From Oscillospiraceae bacterium (GTDB taxonomy: Bacteria > Bacillota > Clostridia > Oscillospirales > Acutalibacteraceae), in contig SVOB01000002.1 of the NCBI GenBank assembly GCA_015066565.1, positions 186,001-250,000 of the forward strand: a stretch of DNA of 64,000 nucleotides, written 5' to 3'. Below the pieces are notes generated by a model, which did not search any database, had not been told where the DNA came from, and saw only the letters and a program-made list of their open reading frames with translations. A program made the translations under genes and the position numbers. Below are positions 7,856 through 14,827 of the stretch, one piece after another; within the stretch, counting starts at the first letter, position 1; each line of letters starts with the position of its first letter.

Positions 7856-9626
7856 TGACAGCCACCCCCATTTCCTTGTAATACATACTCTGGGTTTGGT
7901 ACATCCTGTAATAAGCACCCTTTAATGCCATCAGTTCCTCATGCGTTCCGCTCTCTGCAATGGCACCTTCTTTTACAAACAAGATTCTGTCGCAGAAACG
8001 AGTAGAGGAAAGTCTATGCGAAATGAAGAAAGAGATTTTATCTTCGGTCAGTTCGTTGTACTTGAGGTACAACTCATTTTCGCTGATGGGATCAAGTGCC
8101 GCCGTTGGCTCGTCAAGAATAAGTACGGGAGCATTTTTGTAAACAGCTTTCGCAAGCAGTAGTTTCTGCCTTTCACCGCCTGAAAAATCGGCGGCGTTTT
8201 TATATACCTCTTTGACCATTAAGGTTTTCTCTTTATCTGTAAGAGATTCAATTTTTTCAAGTATCCCTGCCTTTTTAAATGCAGAATACAACTTTTCCCT
8301 ATCATATTCCTTTTCGGCAGTAATGTTTTCCGCTACCGTCATAGGCATAAAGAAATAGTCCTGAAAAACTGCGGAAAACAAACCAAAATAACTGTCAGAT
8401 GAGAACTCCCTACTGCTTTTCCCGTTGATAAGGATATCACCGCTTGTGGGATAGTATAGTCCGCAAAGCAGCTTAATCGCAGTTGTTTTTCCGGCACCGT
8501 TTTCACCGACAATTGCGATATTTTCGCCCTTGTTTACGGTGAATGACATATTTCTAATTGTTTGAGTTTCACTTGATGGGTATGTAAAGGAAACATTATT
8601 GAATTCTATTGAATCAATGCCGCTGAAATCAATATACGGCTTACCTTCACTTTCATTTTCGCCGTCAACGAATTTACGGTATGCGGCACAGTCAATACAG
8701 CATCGTTCAATGCCTGAGTAACTGAAAACAAGATTTATTATCCAATTTGAAAAGCCGGTAATAATACCGAAATAGAAAATAAAGTCGGAAACTGAAAGGC
8801 GGTTTCTATAAACCAGATATATTAAATACGCATACGCCACAAGTTCACGCAAGAGATTTAACAGTGCACGGACACCGCTTACCGATGCGCTTTGCTTTGT
8901 GAATTTAGCGTTGATACTTTCAATACTGTAAATCAGCTCTGCGGCAGTCTTGATTAGGTAATCAGAAAATCCATAAAGTTTTATATCTTTTGACGCCTCA
9001 GCATTTTTTGAAAGCTTATAGAAGTATTCAAACTTATTAACGAACTTGGAATAATTATCAGTTGTCTCATTCTGCTTTTTGTTTAAGTATTTGAGCAAAA
9101 AGAACTCGCAAACACAAGTAATAAGAATAAGCAAAATCATAAAAACATTGATTTTGTAAATGAGAACTGTGGAGGCGATAACTCCGATAACGCATACAAG
9201 GAAATGAGCGCACTGCTCCACAAAGGCTGCGCCGGAGGAAAACCTTGCATTGTAAAACGCCTCTGCTCTTTTCTGCTTTTCTCTGCCTTCAAGGCTTTCT
9301 ATATTAACATAATCAGTAGTCAGTGTTTTACGGAATGCCATAACAGCGTAACGCATACGAACAATTCTTGCGCCGCCACGAACAAGCTCCTTCATAAACG
9401 GATCAAGCCATATTGTCAGCGTTAAAAGCAAGCTTAGAAGCGCAACAATAACCGTCATATTCTGAACGGTAACGCCCTTGTTAATAGCGTCGATCATTGC
9501 TTTTGGTATATATGCCGTAACCAGTGGCTGTAGCACCAATGCCGGCACCCAAAGGAAAAAGAATTTCAAACTCTTTTTATCCCATTTCAGCCAATTTTTC
9601 AGCATATATCTGAAATGGTCTTTCAT
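7848..9626 (-). CDS. ABC exporter half-transporter, first subunit
   Basis: A 592-residue permease-ATPase of the same type. Membrane domain about 20-330; Walker A GENGAGKTT (about 374), signature DFSGGERQK (about 479), Walker B VLILDEPTAALD, switch His in FISHRLSS. Both subunits keep intact ATPase motifs, unlike heterodimers with one degenerate site. The start has AAAGGAGG 8 bases upstream. It is first in the two-gene operon and divergent from the LytTR regulator gene; the shared 156-bp gap contains LytTR-type direct repeats, so that regulator probably controls it. Confidence 0.93.
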   Translation of the reverse strand: MKDHFRYMLKNWLKWDKKSLKFFFLWVPALVLQPLVTAYIPKAMIDAINKGVTVQNMTVIVALLSLLLTLTIWLDPFMKELVRGGARIVRMRYAVMAFRKTLTTDYVNIESLEGREKQKRAEAFYNARFSSGAAFVEQCAHFLVCVIGVIASTVLIYKINVFMILLILITCVCEFFLLKYLNKKQNETTDNYSKFVNKFEYFYKLSKNAEASKDIKLYGFSDYLIKTAAELIYSIESINAKFTKQSASVSGVRALLNLLRELVAYAYLIYLVYRNRLSVSDFIFYFGIITGFSNWIINLVFSYSGIERCCIDCAAYRKFVDGENESEGKPYIDFSGIDSIEFNNVSFTYPSSETQTIRNMSFTVNKGENIAIVGENGAGKTTAIKLLCGLYYPTSGDILINGKSSREFSSDSYFGLFSAVFQDYFFMPMTVAENITAEKEYDREKLYSAFKKAGILEKIESLTDKEKTLMVKEVYKNAADFSGGERQKLLLAKAVYKNAPVLILDEPTAALDPISENELYLKYNELTEDKISFFISHRLSSTRFCDRILFVKEGAIAESGTHEELMALKGAYYRMYQTQSMYYKEMGVAVNE

Positions 9627-9664
9627 AACAGTCCTCCTTTCAACATATTACAACCATAACCATT

Positions 9665-9670
9665 ATTTTA
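9665..9670 (-). promoter_or_regulatory. Candidate -10 box of the ABC exporter operon
   Basis: On the minus strand TAAAAT, preceded at 17 bases by a poor -35 (TGGTAT). The LytTR repeats sit 34-63 bases upstream of this hexamer. A weak -35 plus an upstream regulator site fits an activated promoter. Confidence 0.4.
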
Positions 9671-9703
9671 ACAGTAATGCATATAAAATACCATAGTTTC
9701 GGC

Positions 9704-9733
9704 AAAAGTGTTAAGTTATATGGTAAAAGTGTT
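9704..9733. promoter_or_regulatory. LytTR-type direct repeats
   Basis: AAAAGTGTT occurs at 9704-9712 and 9725-9733, 21 bases apart start to start (9-bp units with a 12-bp spacer). This is the geometry expected for a LytTR dimer. The pair lies between the exporter operon and the regulator gene and abuts the regulator's -35 box. Confidence 0.65.
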
Positions 9734-9734
9734 T

Positions 9735-9762
9735 TTGATATTTTGCAGAAATATGCTATTAT
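9735..9762 (+). promoter_or_regulatory. Promoter of the LytTR regulator
   Basis: TTGATA (9735-9740), 16 bases, TATTAT (9757-9762). It leaves a very short leader before the ATG at 9783. The upstream LytTR repeats end 1 base before the -35 box. Confidence 0.55.
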
Positions 9763-9782
9763 TAATATGGGTGATTAGCAGA

Positions 9783-10484
9783 ATGAGAATATGCGTTATT
9801 GATGATGACAATTTAGTGTGTCAGGATATTGAAAAAAGAATATGCAGGAGATACGGCAATAATTTCTGCGAAATTATTCTCTTTAATGATGAAAATAGTT
9901 TTTTAAGCTTCGCAGAGAATAACAGTATTGATGTGATGTTTGTAGATGTTAAACTCAAAGAGCAAAACGGTATAGAAACAGCAAAAAAGGTAAAGTCTTT
10001 TTTCCCTCAAGTAATCACGGTTTATGTGTCCGCTTTTCCACAGTATGTTTTCAAATCCTTTGAAACAGAGCCGCTTAACTATCTTCTCAAACCAATTGAC
10101 AACGGAGAGTTTAATGCAACACTTGACAGAGTTGTTGAAAAATACAACTCGTATCATCAGGCAATAGCGGTAAAGAGCCGATATGATATTACGAACATTG
10201 AAATAATTGATATTTGCTATATCGAAGGATATAACCGAAAAATCACTTATCACCTTATCGGCGGAGAAAAGGTAAGTGTGAGAGGAAAGCTTAATAGGGC
10301 ATTTTCTCAGGTTGAAAAGTTTGATTTTGTAAGATGCCATCAAGGCTTTATTGTCAATATGAAGTATATTAAGTCCTTTGATGAGGATGAGATTATTTTG
10401 ATGAACGGAGATCGGATTCCTATTTCTGTCAGAAAAAAGCTTGATACAAAGCAGGCTTATTACGCATATGTTAACAGGAGGTAG
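9783..10484 (+). CDS. LytTR-family response regulator
   Basis: A 233-residue response regulator. The receiver domain (1-115) starts MRICVIDDDN with the acidic pocket, the phospho-acceptor Asp in MFVDVKLKEQNG and the conserved Lys in YLLKPI. The LytTR DNA-binding domain (about 135-233) has the FVRCHQGFIVN and ISVRKK motifs. I start at 9783 because an earlier in-frame start adds 25 hydrophobic residues not seen in this family; the ribosome site is weak. It precedes a GHKL kinase by 8 bases and is divergent from the ABC exporter. It probably activates the exporter through the 9704-9733 repeats. Confidence 0.9.
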   Translation: MRICVIDDDNLVCQDIEKRICRRYGNNFCEIILFNDENSFLSFAENNSIDVMFVDVKLKEQNGIETAKKVKSFFPQVITVYVSAFPQYVFKSFETEPLNYLLKPIDNGEFNATLDRVVEKYNSYHQAIAVKSRYDITNIEIIDICYIEGYNRKITYHLIGGEKVSVRGKLNRAFSQVEKFDFVRCHQGFIVNMKYIKSFDEDEIILMNGDRIPISVRKKLDTKQAYYAYVNRR

Positions 10485-10492
10485 CGAATTAT

Positions 10493-11776
10493 ATGTTATC
10501 CAAGATATTTTTGGTTTTGACAGCCGTTGTTGAAGTTTATTGCTACAATATGCTTTTAGGTACATTTTTCAAACCGAAATTTGACCTTAAAAAGCACTAT
10601 ATCTTTTTAGGTGTCATATGCTTTTTGCATATGATTAATTCTTATCTAAACCTTAACTATATTCAATTAGCTCTGATTTTAATATTGTTTTTCGTGCTAT
10701 CTTTTGCATACGATTGTAAGGTTTATCTTAAATTTGTATTTACAGCAATATTTGTCATTGACACAGTTGTTTGTGAATTAGTCATCGGCGCCTTGTCTAT
10801 GCTGCTTCAAAACACGAATTATTATATTTCAGACGACCAAGGTATAGAATGGATTGTTCTCGGAATTGCCACTAAGTTATTGCTTTATATAACCATTCTT
10901 ATAACGAAACTGGTACATCAGAAAAGAAAAAGCGAACGGTATTATGACAGTAAGAGTATTCCTCTTTTGCTCATAATGCCCTTTACGAGTCTTATCATAA
11001 TGTTTATGCTTGAGTTTGCAATGTCTTATATGGAAAGCAGGGGAATGCAGATTTTGCTTTTAGTTGTTCTGGTCCTTTTGTTTATAAGCAATATTGCCGA
11101 ATTTGAATTGCTTAACAAGCAGTCAAAAGTTGTGAGGGACCACTTGGAACTGGAGTTTCTAAAGGAGAATATGAATTCTCAAATTGCTCATTATGAAGCT
11201 ATATACAATTCTCAACAGGAAATAAGCAAAATTAAGCATGACTCAAAAAACATCTATACAGCGGTATTGGCACAGGTTCAAAACGGCAAACTGGATGATG
11301 TTGAGAGATACTTAAATGATACTATAACCGTCTTATCTTCGAGCGATAAGATTGTTAATACCAACCACCCCACTATTGATGCTGTTATTCAAAGCAAGCT
11401 TAGCAAATGTGATGAAGAGAATATCAAGACTGAATTAAAATATTTCTATAATGAGGAAATAGTTGTTAATGAAATCGAGCTTTCAATAATTATAGGCAAT
11501 CTGCTTGACAACGCTATCGAAGCAAACGAAAAAACTCAAAGTGAAAGATACATTAATTTGCTTATCAGCGTTGAAAACTCTGAGATCAATATTACGATGG
11601 AGAACCCGAGTGAGCAGATTAACGAAGATTTGAAGACAACAAAAAGAGACCACCATAGTCATGGCTACGGCTTAAAAAGCATTCTGGCAATTGCAGAAAA
11701 GCACGGAGGAACTGCTCGATTTACGCAATCAAATAACGCTTTCATTTCTTATGTAACGATGCTGAATAAAGAATAA
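10493..11776 (+). CDS. GHKL sensor histidine kinase (AgrC-like)
   Basis: A 427-residue membrane kinase. Residues 1-200 form about six membrane helices. A coiled linker leads to the phosphorylation motif KIKHDSKNIY (about 251). The GHKL ATPase has NLLDNAIEAN and HGYGLKSI. This build is that of peptide-sensing AgrC-type kinases. It starts at ATG with AGGAGG 13 bases upstream, 8 bases after the regulator stop. No signal-peptide gene is visible beside it, so the ligand is unknown. It is the last gene before the element's tRNA, and a shared terminator separates them. Confidence 0.9.
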   Translation: MLSKIFLVLTAVVEVYCYNMLLGTFFKPKFDLKKHYIFLGVICFLHMINSYLNLNYIQLALILILFFVLSFAYDCKVYLKFVFTAIFVIDTVVCELVIGALSMLLQNTNYYISDDQGIEWIVLGIATKLLLYITILITKLVHQKRKSERYYDSKSIPLLLIMPFTSLIIMFMLEFAMSYMESRGMQILLLVVLVLLFISNIAEFELLNKQSKVVRDHLELEFLKENMNSQIAHYEAIYNSQQEISKIKHDSKNIYTAVLAQVQNGKLDDVERYLNDTITVLSSSDKIVNTNHPTIDAVIQSKLSKCDEENIKTELKYFYNEEIVVNEIELSIIIGNLLDNAIEANEKTQSERYINLLISVENSEINITMENPSEQINEDLKTTKRDHHSHGYGLKSILAIAEKHGGTARFTQSNNAFISYVTMLNKE

Positions 11777-11782
11777 AAAAGT

Positions 11783-11806
11783 CCCCGAAGCCTTGATGCT
11801 TCGGGG
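11783..11806. terminator. Bidirectional terminator between kinase and tRNA-Thr
   Basis: A 9-bp GC-rich stem (11783-11791 with 11798-11806) and a six-base loop. On the plus strand it ends the kinase gene. On the minus strand it is followed by CTTTTTT and ends the element's tRNA-Thr. Confidence 0.88.
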
Positions 11807-11813
11807 GTTTCTA

Positions 11814-11889
11814 TGGAGCTGGTAATCGGACTCGAACCGATGACCTGCGCATTACGAATGCGCTGCTCTACCAACTGAGCCATACCAGC
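11814..11889 (-). tRNA. Intact tRNA-Thr(CGU) carried by the element
   Basis: A complete 76-base cloverleaf on the minus strand: acceptor GCTGGTA/TACCAGC, D-arm, anticodon loop TTCGTAA (anticodon CGU, reads ACG), T-loop TTCGAGT and encoded CCA. It sits inside the element, 33 bases from the right attP arm. Its D- and anticodon arms match the broken host gene, but the acceptor stem differs with compensating changes. It is ideally placed to replace the disrupted host tRNA-Thr(CGU), and the host promoter upstream of 11994 reads toward it. Confidence 0.95.
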
Positions 11890-11921
11890 GAATATGAAAT
11901 TTTGATTTATGTCTGTGTGGG

Positions 11922-11951
11922 AAGTTTTCCCTTATCTACAACCGAGGGCCT
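11922..11951. other. Right attachment site: attP half-site plus core
   Basis: The 27-bp arm 11922-11948 is the inverted partner of 803-826, followed by the CCT core at 11949-11951. Joining the two arms across the core gives a near-palindrome of about 54 bp, the reconstructed attP. Confidence 0.82.
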
Positions 11952-11994
11952 GCGCATTACGAATGCGCTGCTCTACCAACTGAGCCACAGTAGC
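11949..11994 (-). pseudogene. 5' half of split tRNA-Thr(CGU)
   Basis: Read on the minus strand it is GCTACTG, D-arm and the complete anticodon arm with loop TTCGTAA, then it stops at CCT in the variable loop. The matching T-arm and acceptor 3' strand are at 770-802. Together they would make a full tRNA-Thr(CGU) with a perfect acceptor stem. An AT-rich TAATAAT, a likely -10, lies just upstream. Confidence 0.9.
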
Positions 11995-12038
11995 ATATTA
12001 TTAAATTTTGAGTGTTTTTTGCCGCTATGGCCTTGGGC

Positions 12039-12188
12039 TTACGAATGCGCTGCTCTTCCCTCAGAAATATGGTCGTCTCAATCGCTTGGAGCGCTTCGTG
12101 ATACTCCCTATTTCTTCACCTCATTCGTTTGCCTTCACCTGTCACCGACAGCGGCAAACTCATTCGCCCAACTTCAGCCACAGTAGCA
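12039..12188 (-). pseudogene. Decayed second tRNA-Thr 5' fragment with a 111-bp insert
   Basis: 12168-12188 repeats the tRNA-Thr 5' end (GCTACTGTGGCT on the minus strand), and 12039-12056 repeats the D-stem/anticodon arm with CGU. About 111 bases with hairpins separate them, and there is no T-arm or acceptor 3' strand. It is a relic beside the real attachment gene. Confidence 0.6.
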
Positions 12189-12198
12189 TTTTATGGGT

Positions 12199-12477
12199 TT
12201 ATAAATCACAAACCTCTTTTGCTTTGTCATAGTCCTTTTTATTTACATAAACGATATAAAGGTAATCGCCCGGACGCTCTGTCATGGACGCCGGAATTCC
12301 GCCCATATTAAAGCTCATATTGCTTTTTTGCGTCATCATTCTTCTGAACGAGGATGAACCGGTTTTGGTTATGACCTCATATTTGATACCGTTTTGACGA
12401 AGAGTTGACCAGACATTCGCAACTGCTTCGGAATTTGTATCCTTTATCAGTGCTTTTCGGTTGAAAATGTTAATCAT
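12199..12477 (-). CDS. Small conserved hypothetical protein (92 aa)
   Basis: A soluble 92-residue protein beginning MINIFNRKALI, with a GAGG ribosome site 8 bases upstream. The layout (a short strand, a helix around AVANVWSTLRQNGI, then YEVITKTG and a closing YLYIVYVNKKDYDKA) suggests a small alpha/beta fold of the kind seen in DUF2007-type putative signalling proteins. I do not recognise the family with confidence. It is the first chromosomal gene right of the element and is divergent from the antiporter gene. Confidence 0.6.
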   Translation of the reverse strand: MINIFNRKALIKDTNSEAVANVWSTLRQNGIKYEVITKTGSSSFRRMMTQKSNMSFNMGGIPASMTERPGDYLYIVYVNKKDYDKAKEVCDL

Positions 12478-12619
12478 AAGCGATACCTCAAAACTATATG
12501 ACTATTGACAACGTTGATATTATACATAAAAAGGGCTTCGTTTTCAAGTGTATTTTTGATTTTTTGCATTTTTCATAAAAAACCCCCGTTTTACACTGTT
12601 AAATGTGCAATTGTGCTGT

Positions 12620-12648
12620 TTGACACCTCATATTCAAAAGAGTATAAT
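12620..12648 (+). promoter_or_regulatory. Consensus sigma-A promoter of the antiporter
   Basis: TTGACA (12620-12625), exactly 17 bases, TATAAT (12643-12648). The start codon follows at 12676. This is a perfect match to the consensus. Confidence 0.9.
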
Positions 12649-12675
12649 TATATAGGTTTATGGAGGCGTGAAAAA

Positions 12676-13848
12676 GTGAAACTTCAGATTTTTTATGAAC
12701 TGATAATTATACTTATTTCAACAAAGGTTCTCGGTCTTCTTCTCAGAAAGCTCAAAATTCCCGAGGTTGTGGGAATGCTTCTGGCGGGCTTGCTGATAGG
12801 GCCGAGCGTTCTCGGGCTTGTTGAAGAAAATGAAGTGCTTAATATTTTTGCGGAGCTTGGCGTTGTAATGATTATGTTCGCCGCAGGCACCGAAACCGAT
12901 ATTAAGAGTATTAAGTCCTCGGGCAAGGCTTCGGCTGTAATAACGGCGTTCGGAGTAATTGTTCCGTTCGGGCTCGGTTATGTTGTTGCGTCGCTGTTTA
13001 ACGGCGGTTTTGCCGTTGACAGGGAAACGATGATTTCAAATATGTTCTACGGCGTAATGCTTACGGCTACTTCTGTTACAATAACCGTTGCAACGCTTAA
13101 GGAACTCGGTCAGCTTCAGACGAGGGTCGGAACGTCAATTCTTTCGGCGGCTGTGCTTGACGATATTATCGGAATTGTGATTTTAACCGTATTCATCGGT
13201 CTTAAAAACCCCGATGTCAGCGTTTTGAAAATAGTTATACGCATTATTCTTTTCTTTGTCGTTTCTTACATTGTCGGAACTCTTGCGAGAAAGATTTATC
13301 ACTGGCTTGAGGACAGAAATCCGGGAACGAGAAGAAATATCATTTTTGCCTTTGTCAACTGTCTTGTGTTCTCGTTTGCGGCTGAAAAATTCTTCGGACT
13401 TGCCGATATTACGGGCGCGTTCTTTGCGGGAATCGCCTTTGCCGACCTGAAAGAGTCAAAGCACCTTGAGCACAGGGTCGATATAGCTTCTTATCTTCTG
13501 TTTTCACCCGTGTTCTTCGCAAGCATCGGCATAGGCACTCAATTGACAGGCTTCAATATGAATCTTCTCTGGTTCGGCCTTTCGTTTGTTGCGGTGGGAC
13601 TTCTTTCAAAGTTCCTCGGCGCAGGAATCGGTGCGAAACTCTGTCACTTTGACAACGACGAATCCGTAAGAGTCGGTCTCGGTATGATGTGCAGAGCGGA
13701 GGTTATTCTTATTACTGCTCAAAGGGGCGTAAACCTCGGCTTTATGAACAAGTCGTTTATGCCGTTTGTAATTTTGCTCGTAATCGTCTCTTCGTTTATA
13801 ACACCGATTTTACTTAAGCTTTCTTACAGAAAAAAGAAGGCGGCTTAA
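12676..13848 (+). CDS. CPA2-family cation/proton antiporter
   Basis: A 390-residue membrane protein with about 12 helices of the Na_H_Exchanger fold, KefB/NapA type. It begins KLQIFYELIIILIS and keeps typical blocks such as PEVVGMLLAGLLIGPS, the GADITGAFFAGIAFA-like region near residue 245 and MCRAEVILI near 345. No C-terminal RCK/TrkA domain is present, unlike full KefB proteins. It would exchange Na+ or K+ for protons; the ion cannot be read from sequence. I start at GTG 12676, with TGGAGG 9 bases upstream; an in-frame extension to 12505 crosses the consensus promoter and is rejected. Confidence 0.9.
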   Translation: MKLQIFYELIIILISTKVLGLLLRKLKIPEVVGMLLAGLLIGPSVLGLVEENEVLNIFAELGVVMIMFAAGTETDIKSIKSSGKASAVITAFGVIVPFGLGYVVASLFNGGFAVDRETMISNMFYGVMLTATSVTITVATLKELGQLQTRVGTSILSAAVLDDIIGIVILTVFIGLKNPDVSVLKIVIRIILFFVVSYIVGTLARKIYHWLEDRNPGTRRNIIFAFVNCLVFSFAAEKFFGLADITGAFFAGIAFADLKESKHLEHRVDIASYLLFSPVFFASIGIGTQLTGFNMNLLWFGLSFVAVGLLSKFLGAGIGAKLCHFDNDESVRVGLGMMCRAEVILITAQRGVNLGFMNKSFMPFVILLVIVSSFITPILLKLSYRKKKAA

Positions 13849-13860
13849 ACCTGATAATCG

Positions 13861-13892
13861 ATACTCTCTCTTTTTTTAGCAGGGGAGAGTAT
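13861..13892 (+). terminator. Terminator after the antiporter
   Basis: An 8-bp stem (13861-13868 with 13885-13892) and a long T-rich loop, followed by seven T residues. Confidence 0.7.
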
Positions 13893-13971
13893 TTTTTTGC
13901 AACACTTCTGACGTTTTTTTACTCTTATTAAGTGAAGGGCAAATTTTTATTACTTTGATGAGGTGAATGCT

Positions 13972-14694
13972 ATGAAAAAAAGCTTTATAATTATTTTAGT
14001 TGCGCTCGCTGTTGTTACGGCGGCGGTTGTAGGGGTGTGTATTGTGAAAAATCCTTTTAAGAAAAACAACGAGAATATCAGCGCGGGCGGTTGGACTAAG
14101 GTTTCGTCACCCGTAATTACCGACGAGCTCAGAAAGACCTTTGACAAGGCTGCGGGCGAGCTTACGGGAATGAGCTACGAGCCTGTCGCTTATCTTGAAA
14201 CCCAGGTTGTAGCGGGAAGAAATCATCTTATTCTATGTAAGGGTACCGCAACAGTTCCGAACGCAAGGACTTATTACTCGCTTCTGAAAATTTACGAAAG
14301 GCTTGACGGAACTGCCGAGATAACCTCAATTACCGACAGCGTTATAGAGGCTGTTGTTTCTTCCGAAGCGCAGGGCGGTTGGGAAACGCCGTCGTCACCC
14401 GTAGTAACGGCAGAAGCGAAAAATGCTCTTGAAAAAGCGAGCGAAACGCTTACGGGAGCAGAGTATAAACCGATAGCTCTTCTCGGAACACAGACGGTTG
14501 CGGGAACAAATTATGCTTTGCTCTGCGAAATGAAGGCAACAGTTCCCGATGCGGCGGGCGAATACGCCTTTGTATATGTATATGAGGATTTGAAGGGCAA
14601 GGCAATAATTTCAGATGTAAAGCAGTTTAACCAACCCGATACAACTCCGACAAGAGCGCAGGAGGAACAGACCGAAACCACAACTCAGCCGTAA
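13972..14694 (+). CDS. Membrane-anchored tandem cystatin-like protein
   Basis: A 240-residue protein with an N-terminal membrane anchor (5-25) and two repeats of about 95 residues on the outside. Each repeat begins with GGW (39-41, 135-137), continues with a helix ending LTG, and reaches the hairpin motif QVVAG (78-82) or QTVAGTN (174-180). Gly-Gly near the N-terminus and Q-x-V-x-G are the two hallmarks by which cystatins and stefins block papain-like cysteine proteases. Inhibitor activity is inferred. The third contact loop is not obvious. The tail (222-240) is a Thr/Gln/Glu-rich linker. I start at ATG 13972 with GAGGTG 7 bases upstream. Confidence 0.75.
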   Translation: MKKSFIIILVALAVVTAAVVGVCIVKNPFKKNNENISAGGWTKVSSPVITDELRKTFDKAAGELTGMSYEPVAYLETQVVAGRNHLILCKGTATVPNARTYYSLLKIYERLDGTAEITSITDSVIEAVVSSEAQGGWETPSSPVVTAEAKNALEKASETLTGAEYKPIALLGTQTVAGTNYALLCEMKATVPDAAGEYAFVYVYEDLKGKAIISDVKQFNQPDTTPTRAQEEQTETTTQP

Positions 14695-14759
14695 AAGAAA
14701 TATTTTTCTTTTGACGTAAAACCGTCTGCCTTCGGGTCTGATGTTTATTTGTATGCATA

Positions 14760-14788
14760 TTGAAAAAAATACATATTAATGGTATAAT
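14760..14788 (+). promoter_or_regulatory. Sigma-A promoter of the E2-like gene
   Basis: TTGAAA (14760-14765), 17 bases, TATAAT (14783-14788), 40 bases before the start codon. Confidence 0.85.
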
Positions 14789-14827
14789 GGCGAAAGACTG
14801 AAAAAACAATTATTCGGAGGAACAGAA

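Larger units (their letters stand above)
800..11951. mobile_element. 11.1-kb serine-recombinase island inserted in tRNA-Thr
   Basis: Both ends are defined by the broken tRNA-Thr and a common CCT core (800-802 and 11949-11951). Inside each end is one arm of an inverted repeat (803-826 and 11922-11948). This is the expected product of a large serine recombinase acting on a palindromic attP. Cargo includes the recombinase (3443-5047), a TnpW-like gene, a regulator/peptidase-PIN-unknown operon, an ABC exporter, a LytTR/GHKL system and a whole tRNA-Thr(CGU). I see no conjugation, replication or relaxase gene, so it looks like a non-self-transferring island that may be mobilised by others. Confidence 0.88.

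Noticed and set aside
11902..12311. Three overlapping plus-strand reading frames over the tRNA-Thr fragments
   Set aside because: They are translations of tRNA-derived and palindromic sequence without start signals.
12505..12675. N-terminal extension of the antiporter
   Set aside because: It would cross a perfect consensus promoter and add non-family residues; GTG 12676 has a ribosome site.
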